Shown piece by piece: positions 19,131 through 27,212 of a stretch of DNA of 64,000 nucleotides. Both the position numbers and the translations under genes were made by a program. The notes beneath the pieces are model-generated. The model searched no databases and was not told the origin of the DNA. It was given only the letters and a program-made list of their open reading frames with translations. Each line of letters begins with the position of its first letter. Position 1 is the stretch's first letter. Origin of the DNA: Lacticaseibacillus hulanensis (GTDB lineage: Bacteria > Bacillota > Bacilli > Lactobacillales > Lactobacillaceae); contig NZ_RRYD01000002.1 in assembly GCF_004010095.1 (NCBI RefSeq), positions 36,772-100,771 on the forward strand. The letters are read 5' to 3'.

Positions 19131-20138
19131 TTAGTCTGCGAAGTGTTCTCCCCCAGCCGCCTTACCCAGCCGGTTCATGTACGCCGCGCCGAAGCCGGAA
19201 TCATCAAAGCCCTGCGCCAGGACAACCTGCACGTCGGGGTGAAGGTCGAAGTAGCGCAGGCCCGCAAAGAGGTCACGGGTGGCGCTGGTCAAATCTTGGC
19301 CCAGCGAGTACTGCGGCAAACCCGCCGCGTAGTCCGCCAGCACCTGATCTGTGGCCAGGACGCCAAAGTCGTAACCCTTCGCCTTGGCCCACGCAATGGC
19401 CGCCGGAAACTGGCTCAACTCATCCACGATAATCACCTGTGCATCCGGAGCGTAGTGCTTGTACTTCATCCCCGGAGCCTTGGGTGTTTCCTTGGCGCCG
19501 ACCTTGTGCTTGTCGGTGGCAACCTGGCCGATAATTGGTTCAAGCATTTCCTCGTCGACAGCACCGGGACGCAAAATTGCCGGCACGTCGCTGGACATGT
19601 CGATGACGGTGGATTCCACGCCGACCCGGCAAGGCCCATCGTCGAGAATCCCAGCGATGCGCCCGTCCATGTCGTGCAGCACATGCTGCGCGGTGGTTGG
19701 ACTTGGCTTGCCGGACAGGTTCGCGGATGGCCCCACGATTGGCGTGCCCGCCGCGCGAATCAGTTCCCGGGTGGCGTCGTTGTCAGGTTCGCGAAAGGCC
19801 GCCGTCTTGAGGCCGCCGGTGACGTTCATGCTCAGTGCGCCCGGAATGATTGGTAGGATGATGGTCAACGGTCCCGGCCAGAACTTGTCCATCAGCTTCT
19901 TGGCTTCGGGTGTGACCGTGGCAAACTTGCTGACGGTCTCCGGGTCCGCCACCGTGACAATCAGCGGGTTATCCGAGGGGCGACCCTTAGCAACGTACAC
20001 CTTTTTGACCGCATCAACGTTGGTCGCATCCGCACCGAGACCATACACGGTTTCGGTCGGGAAGGAAACCAGCTCACCCTGTTTGATTAACTCGGCCGCA
20101 TTATTCACGGTCGCACGCGTAAATATCGTGGTTTTCAT
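19131..20138 (-). CDS. L-threonylcarbamoyladenylate synthase, Sua5/TsaC type
   Basis: An enzyme of tRNA t6A biosynthesis that makes threonylcarbamoyl-AMP from Thr, bicarbonate and ATP. The N-terminal YrdC domain (GELVSFPTETVYGLGADATN, then KGRPSDNPLIV, SANLSGKPSPT) is followed by the C-terminal Sua5 domain (GMKYKHYAPDAQVIIV). I take the ATG at 20138; its RBS (GGAAG) is weak and distant, and a start up to 20174 is possible. It is the last gene of the prfA-prmC-sua5 unit. This gene is called ywlC in Bacillus. Confidence 0.92.
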   Translation of the reverse strand: MKTTIFTRATVNNAAELIKQGELVSFPTETVYGLGADATNVDAVKKVYVAKGRPSDNPLIVTVADPETVSKFATVTPEAKKLMDKFWPGPLTIILPIIPGALSMNVTGGLKTAAFREPDNDATRELIRAAGTPIVGPSANLSGKPSPTTAQHVLHDMDGRIAGILDDGPCRVGVESTVIDMSSDVPAILRPGAVDEEMLEPIIGQVATDKHKVGAKETPKAPGMKYKHYAPDAQVIIVDELSQFPAAIAWAKAKGYDFGVLATDQVLADYAAGLPQYSLGQDLTSATRDLFAGLRYFDLHPDVQVVLAQGFDDSGFGAAYMNRLGKAAGGEHFAD

Positions 20139-20182
20139 TTTTGAATTCACACTTCCATTTGAACTTGGCATCACAGTGCAGC

Positions 20183-21007
20183 TTAGAACTTAATCTTCAC
20201 GGCGCGGGGGTGCCCGGCGTCATCTTCGCGGAACTCCGCCTGACCCAGCGGCAACATCTGCGCAATCATCTGCGCCAGCGCCTCTTGCTGGCGGTAACCG
20301 AACTCGAGGTACACCACCCCGCCCGGACGCAGGTGCCGCGGGATCTGGTCGAACAGCTCGCGAAACAGCGCGAGGCCGTGATCCTCAGCAAATAGCGCCA
20401 GGTGCGGCTCGTAGTCAATGACGGACTGATCCATCACGTCCATTTCGTCACGGTCGATGTACGGCAAGTTGGCGACGATGAAGTCGTACTTGCCCGTGCC
20501 CTCGAGGAGGTTACCCTGGTTTAGCTCCACTTCGGCGCCGAGCTCCTTGGCGTTGGCCTCCGCCACCGTCAGCACGGGCTGGCTGATGTCGGAGAGCGTC
20601 ATTGCCAGGAGCGGCCGTTCGAGCTTGAGCGTAATGCCGATTGCCCCACTGCCGGTCCCGATGTCAATGCCGAAGCCGCCAACCGCGTCCTCTAGCATCC
20701 ATTCCACCAGAATTTCGGTGTCGAACTGCGGAATGAGCACGGCGGGGTTCACGTTGAACCAGCGACCCCAAAAAGGCGCCCGGCCCACCACGTACTGCGC
20801 GGGCTGGCCGGCAAGCAGCGCGTTGATGTCCTCGGCAAAGGTTTGCGCGACATCATCCGGCATTTCGTCGCGGCCATGCAGGACAAGCTGGCTGCGGCTC
20901 CAGTTCAACCGACTGGATAAAACAAAGTTGGCGCCATCCCGGTCAATCCCGGCGGCGTCAAGTTTGTCCCCCGCAGCGCGCAACGCCGCAGAATAAGTCT
21001 TAGTCAT
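20183..21007 (-). CDS. prmC: Peptide chain release factor N5-glutamine methyltransferase PrmC
   Basis: A 274-aa SAM-dependent enzyme that methylates the GGQ glutamine of release factors. The N-terminal helical domain is followed by SAM motif I GIDIGTGSGAIGI. The catalytic tetrad reads NLPY (in FIVANLPYIDRDE) where the family norm is NPPY. The start ATG at 21007 overlaps the prfA stop by 8 bases, so it is translationally coupled to its own substrate gene; the longer frame to 21079 lies inside prfA. Confidence 0.92.
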   Translation of the reverse strand: MTKTYSAALRAAGDKLDAAGIDRDGANFVLSSRLNWSRSQLVLHGRDEMPDDVAQTFAEDINALLAGQPAQYVVGRAPFWGRWFNVNPAVLIPQFDTEILVEWMLEDAVGGFGIDIGTGSGAIGITLKLERPLLAMTLSDISQPVLTVAEANAKELGAEVELNQGNLLEGTGKYDFIVANLPYIDRDEMDVMDQSVIDYEPHLALFAEDHGLALFRELFDQIPRHLRPGGVVYLEFGYRQQEALAQMIAQMLPLGQAEFREDDAGHPRAVKIKF

Positions 21008-22082
21008 CACCCAAGGACTCCAACTTGGCGGTCTGGTCGTGGAGAATGAGCGCATCGATGATATCGTCCAGTTCACCATTCATGATCCGGTCAAGCTTGT
21101 TCAGACTCAGGCCAATCCGGTGGTCGGTCACCCGGTTTTGCGGGTAGTTGTACGTCCGAATGCGTTCGGAACGGTCCCCGGAACCAACGGCAGTCTTGCG
21201 CTTTTCGGCGTATGCCTCCGCGTTTTGGCTTTCGTAGTAATCGTAAACACGGGCGGTCAGAATCTGGAGGGCCTTAACCCGGTTCTGCTGCTGGGAACGC
21301 TGGTCCTGCATGGACACGACAATGTTCGTTGGAATGTGCGTCATGCGGACAGCGGAACTGGTCTTGTTAATGTGCTGACCACCGGCACCGGATGAACGGA
21401 ACACGTCCGTGCGGATATCCTTGGGGTCGAGCACGAGGTCAACCTGTTCGTATTCGGGCATGACCCCGACCGTTGCGGTACTTGTGTGCACACGGCCAGC
21501 GCTTTCGGTAGCGGGAATCCGCTGAACGCGGTGCGCCCCGTTCTCGAACTTCAGCTTGGAATATACGGAGTCCCCGGTAATCATGACAACGACTTCCTTG
21601 TAACCACCGACTTCGGTTGGGGACTCGTCGATGATTTCTGTCTGCCAACCCTGACGTTCAGCGTAACGGGAGTACATGTTGAGCAGGTCGGCCGCAAAGA
21701 GGCTGGCTTCATCCCCACCAGCAGCGCCGCGGATTTCCATGATGATGTTCTTGTCATCGTTGGGGTCCTTTGGCAGCATCAAGATTTTCATCTTGTCTTC
21801 GAGCTTGGCCTTCTCGTCGCGAGCTTCTTCCAATTCTTCCTTGGCCATTTCGAGCATTTCGGGATCCTTGGTTTCGCGCATGATTTCGTCGCTACCCTCA
21901 ATGTCATCGAGGACCTGCTTGTAGCGCTTGTACGCCGCAACGACATCACGCAGGGAACCCTCCTCCTTGGCGAGGGCCATGTAGCGGTCCGTGTCGTTGA
22001 TGATGTCGGGGTCAGACATCTGTTCCTGAATATCATCGTAATGAATCAGGACGCTTTCGAGTTGTTCAAAAATTTTATCCAC
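21000..22082 (-). CDS. prfA: Peptide chain release factor 1
   Basis: A 360-aa RF1 that terminates translation at UAA/UAG. The catalytic motif GAGGQHINKTSSAVR and the tripeptide-region sequences are present. I choose GTG at 22082 (product begins VDKIFEQLESVLIHYDDI): GAAGGAG lies 8 bases upstream and the length is standard. The frame extends to 22145 without an RBS. A TATTATATAG stretch near 22165 could serve as a local promoter. Confidence 0.95.
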   Translation of the reverse strand: MDKIFEQLESVLIHYDDIQEQMSDPDIINDTDRYMALAKEEGSLRDVVAAYKRYKQVLDDIEGSDEIMRETKDPEMLEMAKEELEEARDEKAKLEDKMKILMLPKDPNDDKNIIMEIRGAAGGDEASLFAADLLNMYSRYAERQGWQTEIIDESPTEVGGYKEVVVMITGDSVYSKLKFENGAHRVQRIPATESAGRVHTSTATVGVMPEYEQVDLVLDPKDIRTDVFRSSGAGGQHINKTSSAVRMTHIPTNIVVSMQDQRSQQQNRVKALQILTARVYDYYESQNAEAYAEKRKTAVGSGDRSERIRTYNYPQNRVTDHRIGLSLNKLDRIMNGELDDIIDALILHDQTAKLESLGDD

Positions 22083-22194
22083 TTTTTCTGCTCCTTCGGT
22101 GTCACCGGGCCCGGCCGCAATGGGCTGCGGCGCGGGTGGTGGCATTAATTGAGTGCTGTTTCTACTATATAATAGGCGCGTTGTGGGAACTTCG

Positions 22195-22335
22195 TAGTCG
22201 AGCTCCGCGGCTTAGTCGAGCTCCGCCTTCCTGACTTTTCCGCTCAACCAAAGCCAGACATTGATGGGAAAGTGCGCCCATCAACGTCTGCCTTCCGTTG
22301 ATGCTCAAAGTCAACCCGGAAGGCTCCGCTCTGTG
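22195..22335. repeat. Stem-loop repeat abutting the tdk stop codon
   Basis: TAGTCGAGCTCCGC occurs at 22195 (partial duplicate) and again at 22213; the element ends CTCCGCTCTGTG at 22335, directly against the tdk stop codon. Arms are CCTTCC/GGAAGG, TGACTTT/AAAGTCA, TCAAC/GTTGA, CAGAC/GTCTG and TTGATGGG/CCCATCAA, around loop AAAGTGCG. Arm sequences differ from the met array but flanks, loop and layout are shared. Confidence 0.85.
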
Positions 22336-22908
22336 TTACTGAAATGGCGGGTTGTTGTAATGCTTCCGGCACACCGGGTAGTAGCTTTCGTTCCCGCCAA
22401 TCTGAATCTGTTCGCCCGCGTAGACGGGGTGGCCGTCGTGGATGCGGAGGTTCATGATGGCCTTCTTCGTGCAGAACCAGCAGATGGTCTTCATTTCCTC
22501 AATCTTGTCGGCGTACAGAAGCAGTGCTTCACTGCCTTCGAAGAGGTTGTTCATGAAGTCGTTCTTGAGCCCGAACGCCATAACCGGGATGTTCAGTTCG
22601 TCAACCACCCGCGCACATTCAATCACGTGGTGCTTCTGCAGGAACTGGGCCTCGTCAATCAGAACGCACGCCGCATGCGGGTTCGTGTTCTGGACCAGGT
22701 CGAACACGTTCGTGCCCGCCTCAATTGGGGTCGCCTTGCGCTCAAGGCCGATGCGGCTGGCGATGACGCCGACGCCTGAACGTGAATCAACGCCACTCGT
22801 GAGGATGATGACCTGCTTGCCCTGCTCCTCGTAGTTGTGGGCAACCTTGAGGATTTCGATACTCTTACCGCTATTCATCGCGCCGTAGCGGAAAAAAAGT
22901 TGTGCCAT
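22336..22908 (-). CDS. tdk: Thymidine kinase
   Basis: A 190-aa type II thymidine kinase of pyrimidine salvage. The P-loop is [15 protein letters not shown], Walker B-like VLIDEAQFL follows, and the zinc site has CWFC and CRKH cysteines. The lasso-region consensus MAFGLKNDF is also present. The ATG at 22908 follows GGGAG; the longer frame to 22947 has no RBS. Confidence 0.95.
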   Translation of the reverse strand: MAQLFFRYGAMNSGKSIEILKVAHNYEEQGKQVIILTSGVDSRSGVGVIASRIGLERKATPIEAGTNVFDLVQNTNPHAACVLIDEAQFLQKHHVIECARVVDELNIPVMAFGLKNDFMNNLFEGSEALLLYADKIEEMKTICWFCTKKAIMNLRIHDGHPVYAGEQIQIGGNESYYPVCRKHYNNPPFQ

Positions 22909-22964
22909 AATTATGCTCCCATCTCCGTTGACGTATGCTTGGCGCACGCGCCTTAACCTAAACT

Positions 22965-22993
22965 ATTATAACGAGCCACCGATGATAGCACAA
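22965..22993 (-). promoter_or_regulatory. Promoter of tdk
   Basis: Minus strand TTGTGC, 17 bases, TATAAT; about 57 bases before the tdk start. Confidence 0.65.
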
Positions 22994-23009
22994 ACCCAAG
23001 TTACAAACA

Positions 23010-23047
23010 CACAAATGGCGCCATTGTTAACCAACGACGCCATTTCT
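23010..23047 (-). terminator. Terminator after the hrtA-like gene
   Basis: AAATGGCG pairs with CGCCATTT around a 17-base loop immediately after the stop; the T run is short. Confidence 0.55.
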
Positions 23048-23051
23048 TGAA

Positions 23052-23729
23052 TTACTTGTTCACCTGGTGCAAGACCCCGTCTTCGATTGCAAAGATCTGG
23101 TCGGCAAATTTTTCCAGCCGGACGTCATGGGTCACCACCACGACCGCCTTCCCCCGGGCGTGGGCCAGCGCCTGGAACAACGCCCCCACGACCTCGACGC
23201 GCGCACTGTCCAGTGCCGCCGTTGGTTCGTCCGCTAAAATCACGGATGGGTCGGGGTACAGCGCGCGGGCAATGGCAACGCGCTGCTGCTGACCGCCGGA
23301 TAGCTCACCTGGGAACTTCTTGCGCAGGTCCGCGATGCCCAGCTCATCGAGTAGTTCCCCGAGCTGCTTGGCATCCAGATTACCCTTTGGCTTGACGTGG
23401 TCGACCAGCTTGAACTGGTCATCCACGTTCAGGTACGGCAACAGGTGGTACGCTTGGAGCACGAAGCCGATGGACTGAAGGCGCAGCTGGTCGCGCTGCT
23501 TCTTGGTCCGGTCGTGGTAGCTGACCCCATCGAGCCACACGCTCCCAGAAGTTGGCGTCAGCAGGCCGCCCGCGATGCTGAGGAAGGTGCTCTTCCCCGA
23601 ACCGGATGGCCCAACGATGAGGCTGAGCGTGCCGGGTTCAACGGCGAAGTTCACGTCGTGCAGCACCTGCACACGGGCCGTGCCCGTGCCGAAGACCTGG
23701 TTGACATTCTTTAATGCTAAAGCTGGCAT
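23052..23729 (-). CDS. hrtA: ABC transporter ATPase, probable heme exporter HrtA
   Basis: A 225-aa ATPase of the MacB/LolD-like group. Walker A is VGPSGSGKSTFL, the signature is LSGGQQQRVAIARAL, Walker B is VILADEPTAALD, and a His-loop TH follows. It is paired with an FtsX-type permease 3 bases upstream and a TetR regulator. The hrtR-hrtB-hrtA order and the operators match the heme efflux operon described in Lactococcus lactis. The ATPase alone would not fix the substrate. Confidence 0.75.
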   Translation of the reverse strand: MPALALKNVNQVFGTGTARVQVLHDVNFAVEPGTLSLIVGPSGSGKSTFLSIAGGLLTPTSGSVWLDGVSYHDRTKKQRDQLRLQSIGFVLQAYHLLPYLNVDDQFKLVDHVKPKGNLDAKQLGELLDELGIADLRKKFPGELSGGQQQRVAIARALYPDPSVILADEPTAALDSARVEVVGALFQALAHARGKAVVVVTHDVRLEKFADQIFAIEDGVLHQVNK

Positions 23730-23732
23730 GTT

Positions 23733-24791
23733 TTATCCTCCAATCACACTCACCGGATCAACCCGCAGCACGGCGCCGACCGGGATAAGCGAACCAATCA
23801 GACCCATCAGGACGAGTCCGGCCGCGACCGCCGCGAGCTGCGGCACGTCGAAGGCCATTGGGACCGCGGCCGGCATTGCCACTGCGGTCAGGGCCGTCAG
23901 CTCGGTGCCGATAATCAGTCCGGCCACCACCAGAATCAGCGACTGGCTGATGGTTGCGCCCACGAGCACACGACTCGGGATTCCCTGCGCACGCAGCACT
24001 GCGTAGTTCGGCAGCTTCTGCATGGTCAGGATGTACAGGAACACGGCAATTACGATGAGCGAGATGATCATGAGGAACCCAATCATCAGCTCGAAGGTCA
24101 TGTTTTGCGCCGAATACCCGGGCATCTTGTTGATGAAGGTGGCACGGGAGTACGTCTTGAGCGCGGAACTCTGCTGACTGCGGGCACCGGCCTTGCGCGA
24201 AACGACCGCCGAGGCGATGGGTCCCGGCATCAAGTCCTTGAGGTCAAGCCAGGCACCGAGGCGTCCGTAGACCACGGGGGCAATGTTCATCTTCGCGTTC
24301 TTCGTGAAGCCGACGATGGTGAACTTGCCGGAGTCGCTGCTTAGGCGTACCTTGCTGCCAAGCTTGTAGCCGGCATCTTGGAATGACGTGTCGGCGACCA
24401 GCTGCTTGTCACTTTGCGGCCGGTGCCCACTTGTGAGCTTAATCTTCTTGGCCACGAACTGGTTTGATTGCAGGCCGATGAAGACCGCACTCGTGTTCTC
24501 GTGCCCCTGCGCCTTGGCCACCACTGAGGCTTGGCCAATGTAGGCTTCGTCGCCCGTGAGTTTGCCCGCCTGCTTTTTTGTGATCAGCGACTGGCGCATG
24601 TCGACGTTGGCACTGCCGTTAAGCGTCACGGTCTGGGTGCCCCACGAGTTCAGGGCGTCGGTGTTCTGCCGCGCCAGGCCGAGTGCCAGGCTGGTCAGTA
24701 TGAAAATCAGGTAACTGATGAGCACTATCATCGCCACAATCAGCCCCGAGCGCAGTTTTTCCTTGCGTATTTCGCGTAATGCTAAAAACAT
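23733..24791 (-). CDS. hrtB: FtsX-family ABC permease, probable heme exporter HrtB
   Basis: A 352-aa permease with one N-terminal membrane helix, a large extracytoplasmic domain (about residues 45-235) and three C-terminal helices. The start MFLALREIRKEKLRSGLIVAMIVLISYLIFILTSLALGL and the length closely fit HrtB-type heme permeases. In that role it would pull heme from the membrane and limit its toxicity. It lies between the regulator and the ATPase genes and is likely co-transcribed. Confidence 0.75.
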   Translation of the reverse strand: MFLALREIRKEKLRSGLIVAMIVLISYLIFILTSLALGLARQNTDALNSWGTQTVTLNGSANVDMRQSLITKKQAGKLTGDEAYIGQASVVAKAQGHENTSAVFIGLQSNQFVAKKIKLTSGHRPQSDKQLVADTSFQDAGYKLGSKVRLSSDSGKFTIVGFTKNAKMNIAPVVYGRLGAWLDLKDLMPGPIASAVVSRKAGARSQQSSALKTYSRATFINKMPGYSAQNMTFELMIGFLMIISLIVIAVFLYILTMQKLPNYAVLRAQGIPSRVLVGATISQSLILVVAGLIIGTELTALTAVAMPAAVPMAFDVPQLAAVAAGLVLMGLIGSLIPVGAVLRVDPVSVIGG

Positions 24792-24802
24792 CTACTCATC
24801 CT

Positions 24803-25303
24803 CTACTCTACTATATTAAGTGCCACTCTTAGCTGAACCAGGCGTTCTTCGGCCGTGTCCGGCGCTAAAATCACATCACGCAGCGTCTGGTGACAGAGCA
24901 CCTCCGCCGCCCATAGTTCCGGCTTGCCGGCCACCGGACTCGGCTGTCCGGCAACCGCCCATTCGTTGAAGCGAAAGTGCACGGCCAGAAAATCGCGGTA
25001 CGCCGAATCCCGCACCGCCAGCAACAGGTCACTCGTCGCCTGCACGTACTGGGCAACAGAACCTGTTCCCGCCTTTGGTACCTGGCCGTGCACCGCATGC
25101 ATGACCTGACCGAACAGGTAGCGGTACGCATCCGGCAGGTCCGCGAAGTACTTGTAGAACGCACCGCGGGCAATCGCCGCTTCCCGCACAATCCGCGCCA
25201 CCTGTGCATCCACCAGCGGGTGCGCCGAGAACTCCGTGAGTAGCGCCGCACGAATCCGGTCCTGCTTGTCTGCGGGCAAATTCAAAAACGTTGTCGAAAC
25301 CAC
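24803..25303 (-). CDS. hrtR: TetR-family repressor, probable heme sensor HrtR
   Basis: A 166-aa regulator with an N-terminal helix-turn-helix (KQDRIRAALLTEFSAHPLVDAQVARIVREAAIARGAFYKYF) typical of TetR. The C-terminal ligand domain is diverged. GTG at 25303 is preferred for its 7-base spacing from AGGAGG; a TTG at 25306 is possible. It is autoregulated through two palindromes just upstream. HrtR in Lactococcus binds heme and releases DNA; that ligand is inferred here from gene order and operator likeness. Confidence 0.72.
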   Translation of the reverse strand: MVSTTFLNLPADKQDRIRAALLTEFSAHPLVDAQVARIVREAAIARGAFYKYFADLPDAYRYLFGQVMHAVHGQVPKAGTGSVAQYVQATSDLLLAVRDSAYRDFLAVHFRFNEWAVAGQPSPVAGKPELWAAEVLCHQTLRDVILAPDTAEERLVQLRVALNIVE

Positions 25304-25326
25304 CAATAACCCTCCTCAACTAAAAG

Positions 25327-25374
25327 TGACACCGTGTCAATATGGTTAGTATACGCCAAAGTGACACGGTGTCA
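25327..25374 (-). promoter_or_regulatory. hrt promoter with two TetR operators
   Basis: Two 13-bp palindromes, TGACACCGTGTCA (25327-25339) and TGACACGGTGTCA (25362-25374), lie 35 bp apart centre to centre. On the minus strand the upstream one overlaps the -35 TTGACA; TATACT follows after about 16 bases. The downstream palindrome lies between the -10 and the RBS. The core resembles the ATGACACAGTGTCAT site I recall for Lactococcus HrtR. Confidence 0.85.
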
Positions 25375-25422
25375 ACATTTTGTTTCAGGGAAATTCTGAG
25401 GGCCCACGGTTGCGCCGCGGAC

Positions 25423-25457
25423 AAAAAAGCACCCGAACGCAGAAAGGTTCGGGTGCT
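25423..25457 (-). terminator. Terminator of manA
   Basis: Minus strand: AGCACCCGAACC pairs with GTTCGGGTGCT, followed by a T6 run. Confidence 0.85.
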
Positions 25458-25484
25458 AGTCCAATATTTAGTATCGACCTCGGC

Positions 25485-26447
25485 CTATGCTTCCTTGCCT
25501 GGTGTCGATGCGATGATGTCGAGCTTACCGTTAATCGTCCATTCCGCAATCTGGTTCGGCACGAGCAGGTGCGTCCCCTTGGTCAGGGCGAACGTCTTGT
25601 CGTCGGCGGTGATGGTGCCTTCGCCGTCGAGCACGGAAATCAGCGTGTAGTCGGCGGTCTTGGAGCGCTTCAACTCTCCGTTAACCTGCCAGCGGTAAAC
25701 GGAGAAGAATGGGCTGACGGGCGCGGTGACAAAGGTTGTCACGGTGCTGTCGCCAATCTTCTCGGACGTGATGTCCAGCTGTGGGTCCTTGTGCGGCACG
25801 GTGGTAACGTCCACAGACTGCTTGAGGTGCAATTCGCGCTTGTTGCCGGCGTCGTCGGTGCGGTCGTAATCGTAGAGCCGGTACGTGGTGTCGGAACTCT
25901 GCTGGGTTTCGAGCACCATGATCCCCTTGGTCAGAGCGTGAATGGTCCCACTTGGTACGTAGAAGAAGTCGCCGGCCTTAACTGGCACCTTCCGCAGCAG
26001 CTTGTCCCACTCACCGGCGTCAATCATCGCCTGCAGCTCTTCGCGGGTCTGGGCGTGGTGACCATAAATCAGGTAGGAACCGGGATCGGCGTTAATCACG
26101 TACCAGCATTCGGTCTTGCCGAGTTCGTGTTCGTGGATTGCGGCGTACTCATCGTCTGGGTGCACCTGCACGGACAGGCTGTCTTCGGCGTCCAGAATCT
26201 TCGTCAGCAGCGGGAAAACTTTGCTGCTGGGGTGACCGAAGTATTCAGGGTTGTCACTGTATGCTTCCGCCAGCGTCTTGCCGGCCAGGGGCCCATTCTC
26301 GATGGTTGCGGGGCCGTGTGGGTGTGCGGAGATGGCCCAGCATTCACCAATCTTACCTTCTGGCAGATCGTACCCGAATGTCTCGAGCTTGCGGCCACCC
26401 CAGATTTTCGGCTGGAAGTATGGTTTCAGGAAAAATGGTTCTGTCAA
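25485..26447 (-). CDS. manA: Mannose-6-phosphate isomerase, class I (zinc)
   Basis: A 320-aa cupin-fold enzyme interconverting mannose-6-P and fructose-6-P; it supplies mannose catabolism and mannose-containing sugar nucleotides. Zinc and active-site motifs are SVQVHPDDEYA, GKTECWYVI and FFYVPSGTIHALTKG. The start is TTG at 26447 with GGAGGA upstream; no ATG fits. Single-gene unit with its own terminator. Confidence 0.94.
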   Translation of the reverse strand: MTEPFFLKPYFQPKIWGGRKLETFGYDLPEGKIGECWAISAHPHGPATIENGPLAGKTLAEAYSDNPEYFGHPSSKVFPLLTKILDAEDSLSVQVHPDDEYAAIHEHELGKTECWYVINADPGSYLIYGHHAQTREELQAMIDAGEWDKLLRKVPVKAGDFFYVPSGTIHALTKGIMVLETQQSSDTTYRLYDYDRTDDAGNKRELHLKQSVDVTTVPHKDPQLDITSEKIGDSTVTTFVTAPVSPFFSVYRWQVNGELKRSKTADYTLISVLDGEGTITADDKTFALTKGTHLLVPNQIAEWTINGKLDIIASTPGKEA

Positions 26448-26867
26448 AGTTTATTCCTCCATCTGTTACGGATTTAATCGCTTTCTATTTTAGCACATGT
26501 AAGGGGTTCACGGCAGAACCAATCGGGTGACAGTTGGCACGAAGGTGGACTGAAATCGGTGGTTGGCGGGTGCAATGAACGCGGCGACGATTCCTGCCAG
26601 CACACGGGGCCCGCGTCTGGCCAGCGTGATTGCACCAGGTGGCACGCGGGCTCAAGCAAAATGCAACCAAGCAGAAACCACCTGCAACACAGGTTGCCAC
26701 CCTCCCCGTCACCCCGGCATCACGTCGCGCTTCCGCCGACATGACTAACCCCCTCAATTGTTTTACCAATTACCACCCATTACGCTAATTATAGGCAGAA
26801 GCTTGCCAGACATCGGTGCTTTCAGGCGCGGGGCTGGTCAGACAACACCAACCCCAGATAGGAGGAT
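26448..26867. other. Intergenic region without recognisable genes
   Basis: About 420 GC-rich bases. Several short frames are open on both strands but none has an RBS, family likeness or sensible composition. Confidence 0.5.
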
Positions 26868-26870
26868 ATG

Positions 26871-26978
26871 ATGGCACAGAACATGCCAGTAAAACAGCCC
26901 TTCTGGAAACAAATCTGGTTCTGGGCTCTTGCAGTGCTCGTCATCGCACTTGCCATTGGTGCAATTGCCACAATGTAA
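26871..26978 (+). CDS. Small single-pass membrane peptide, 35 aa
   Basis: AGGAGG (26860-26865) lies 5 bases before the ATG at 26871. The product has a polar N-terminus MAQNMPVKQPFWKQI and one Trp/Ala/Ile-rich helix ending AIGAIATM. It is followed by a terminator about 75 bases on. Unknown function; the RBS, terminator and clean membrane helix argue for a real gene. Confidence 0.6.
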   Translation: MAQNMPVKQPFWKQIWFWALAVLVIALAIGAIATM

Positions 26979-27052
26979 GGCGGTTAGTTGCGTGGTCGTA
27001 CCAAGGTGGCCACGCGTGACGGGCGGACGGCGGTAATTTTAGGTGGGGATGT

Positions 27053-27083
27053 AAAAGACGGATGGGGAGCATCCGTCTTTTTG
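27053..27083 (+). terminator. Terminator after the 35-aa gene
   Basis: AAAGACGGATG pairs with CATCCGTCTTT around GGGAG and is followed by a T run. Confidence 0.85.
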
Positions 27084-27113
27084 TGATTTGGCATCAGCTG
27101 GATTAGGGCAAAC

Positions 27114-27148
27114 AAAAACAGCCTTGCTGGGGTTCAGTAAGACTGTTA
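27114..27148 (-). terminator. Terminator after the priming glycosyltransferase
   Basis: Minus strand: AACAG and CTTACTG pair with CAGCAAG and CTGTT, followed by TTTTTG. Confidence 0.75.
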
Positions 27149-27212
27149 TCCAGAGCTGTATTTAATTTAAGTGCCTAGTCCAGTTACATTTCATTAATAC
27201 CAATAACGAATC

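Noticed and set aside
25380..26477. 365-codon plus-strand frame opposite manA
   Set aside because: Shadow of manA; composition is not protein-like and no start signal is present.
26448..26867. Short overlapping ORFs upstream of manA
   Set aside because: Both strands are open at random in GC-rich DNA; there is no RBS or family match.
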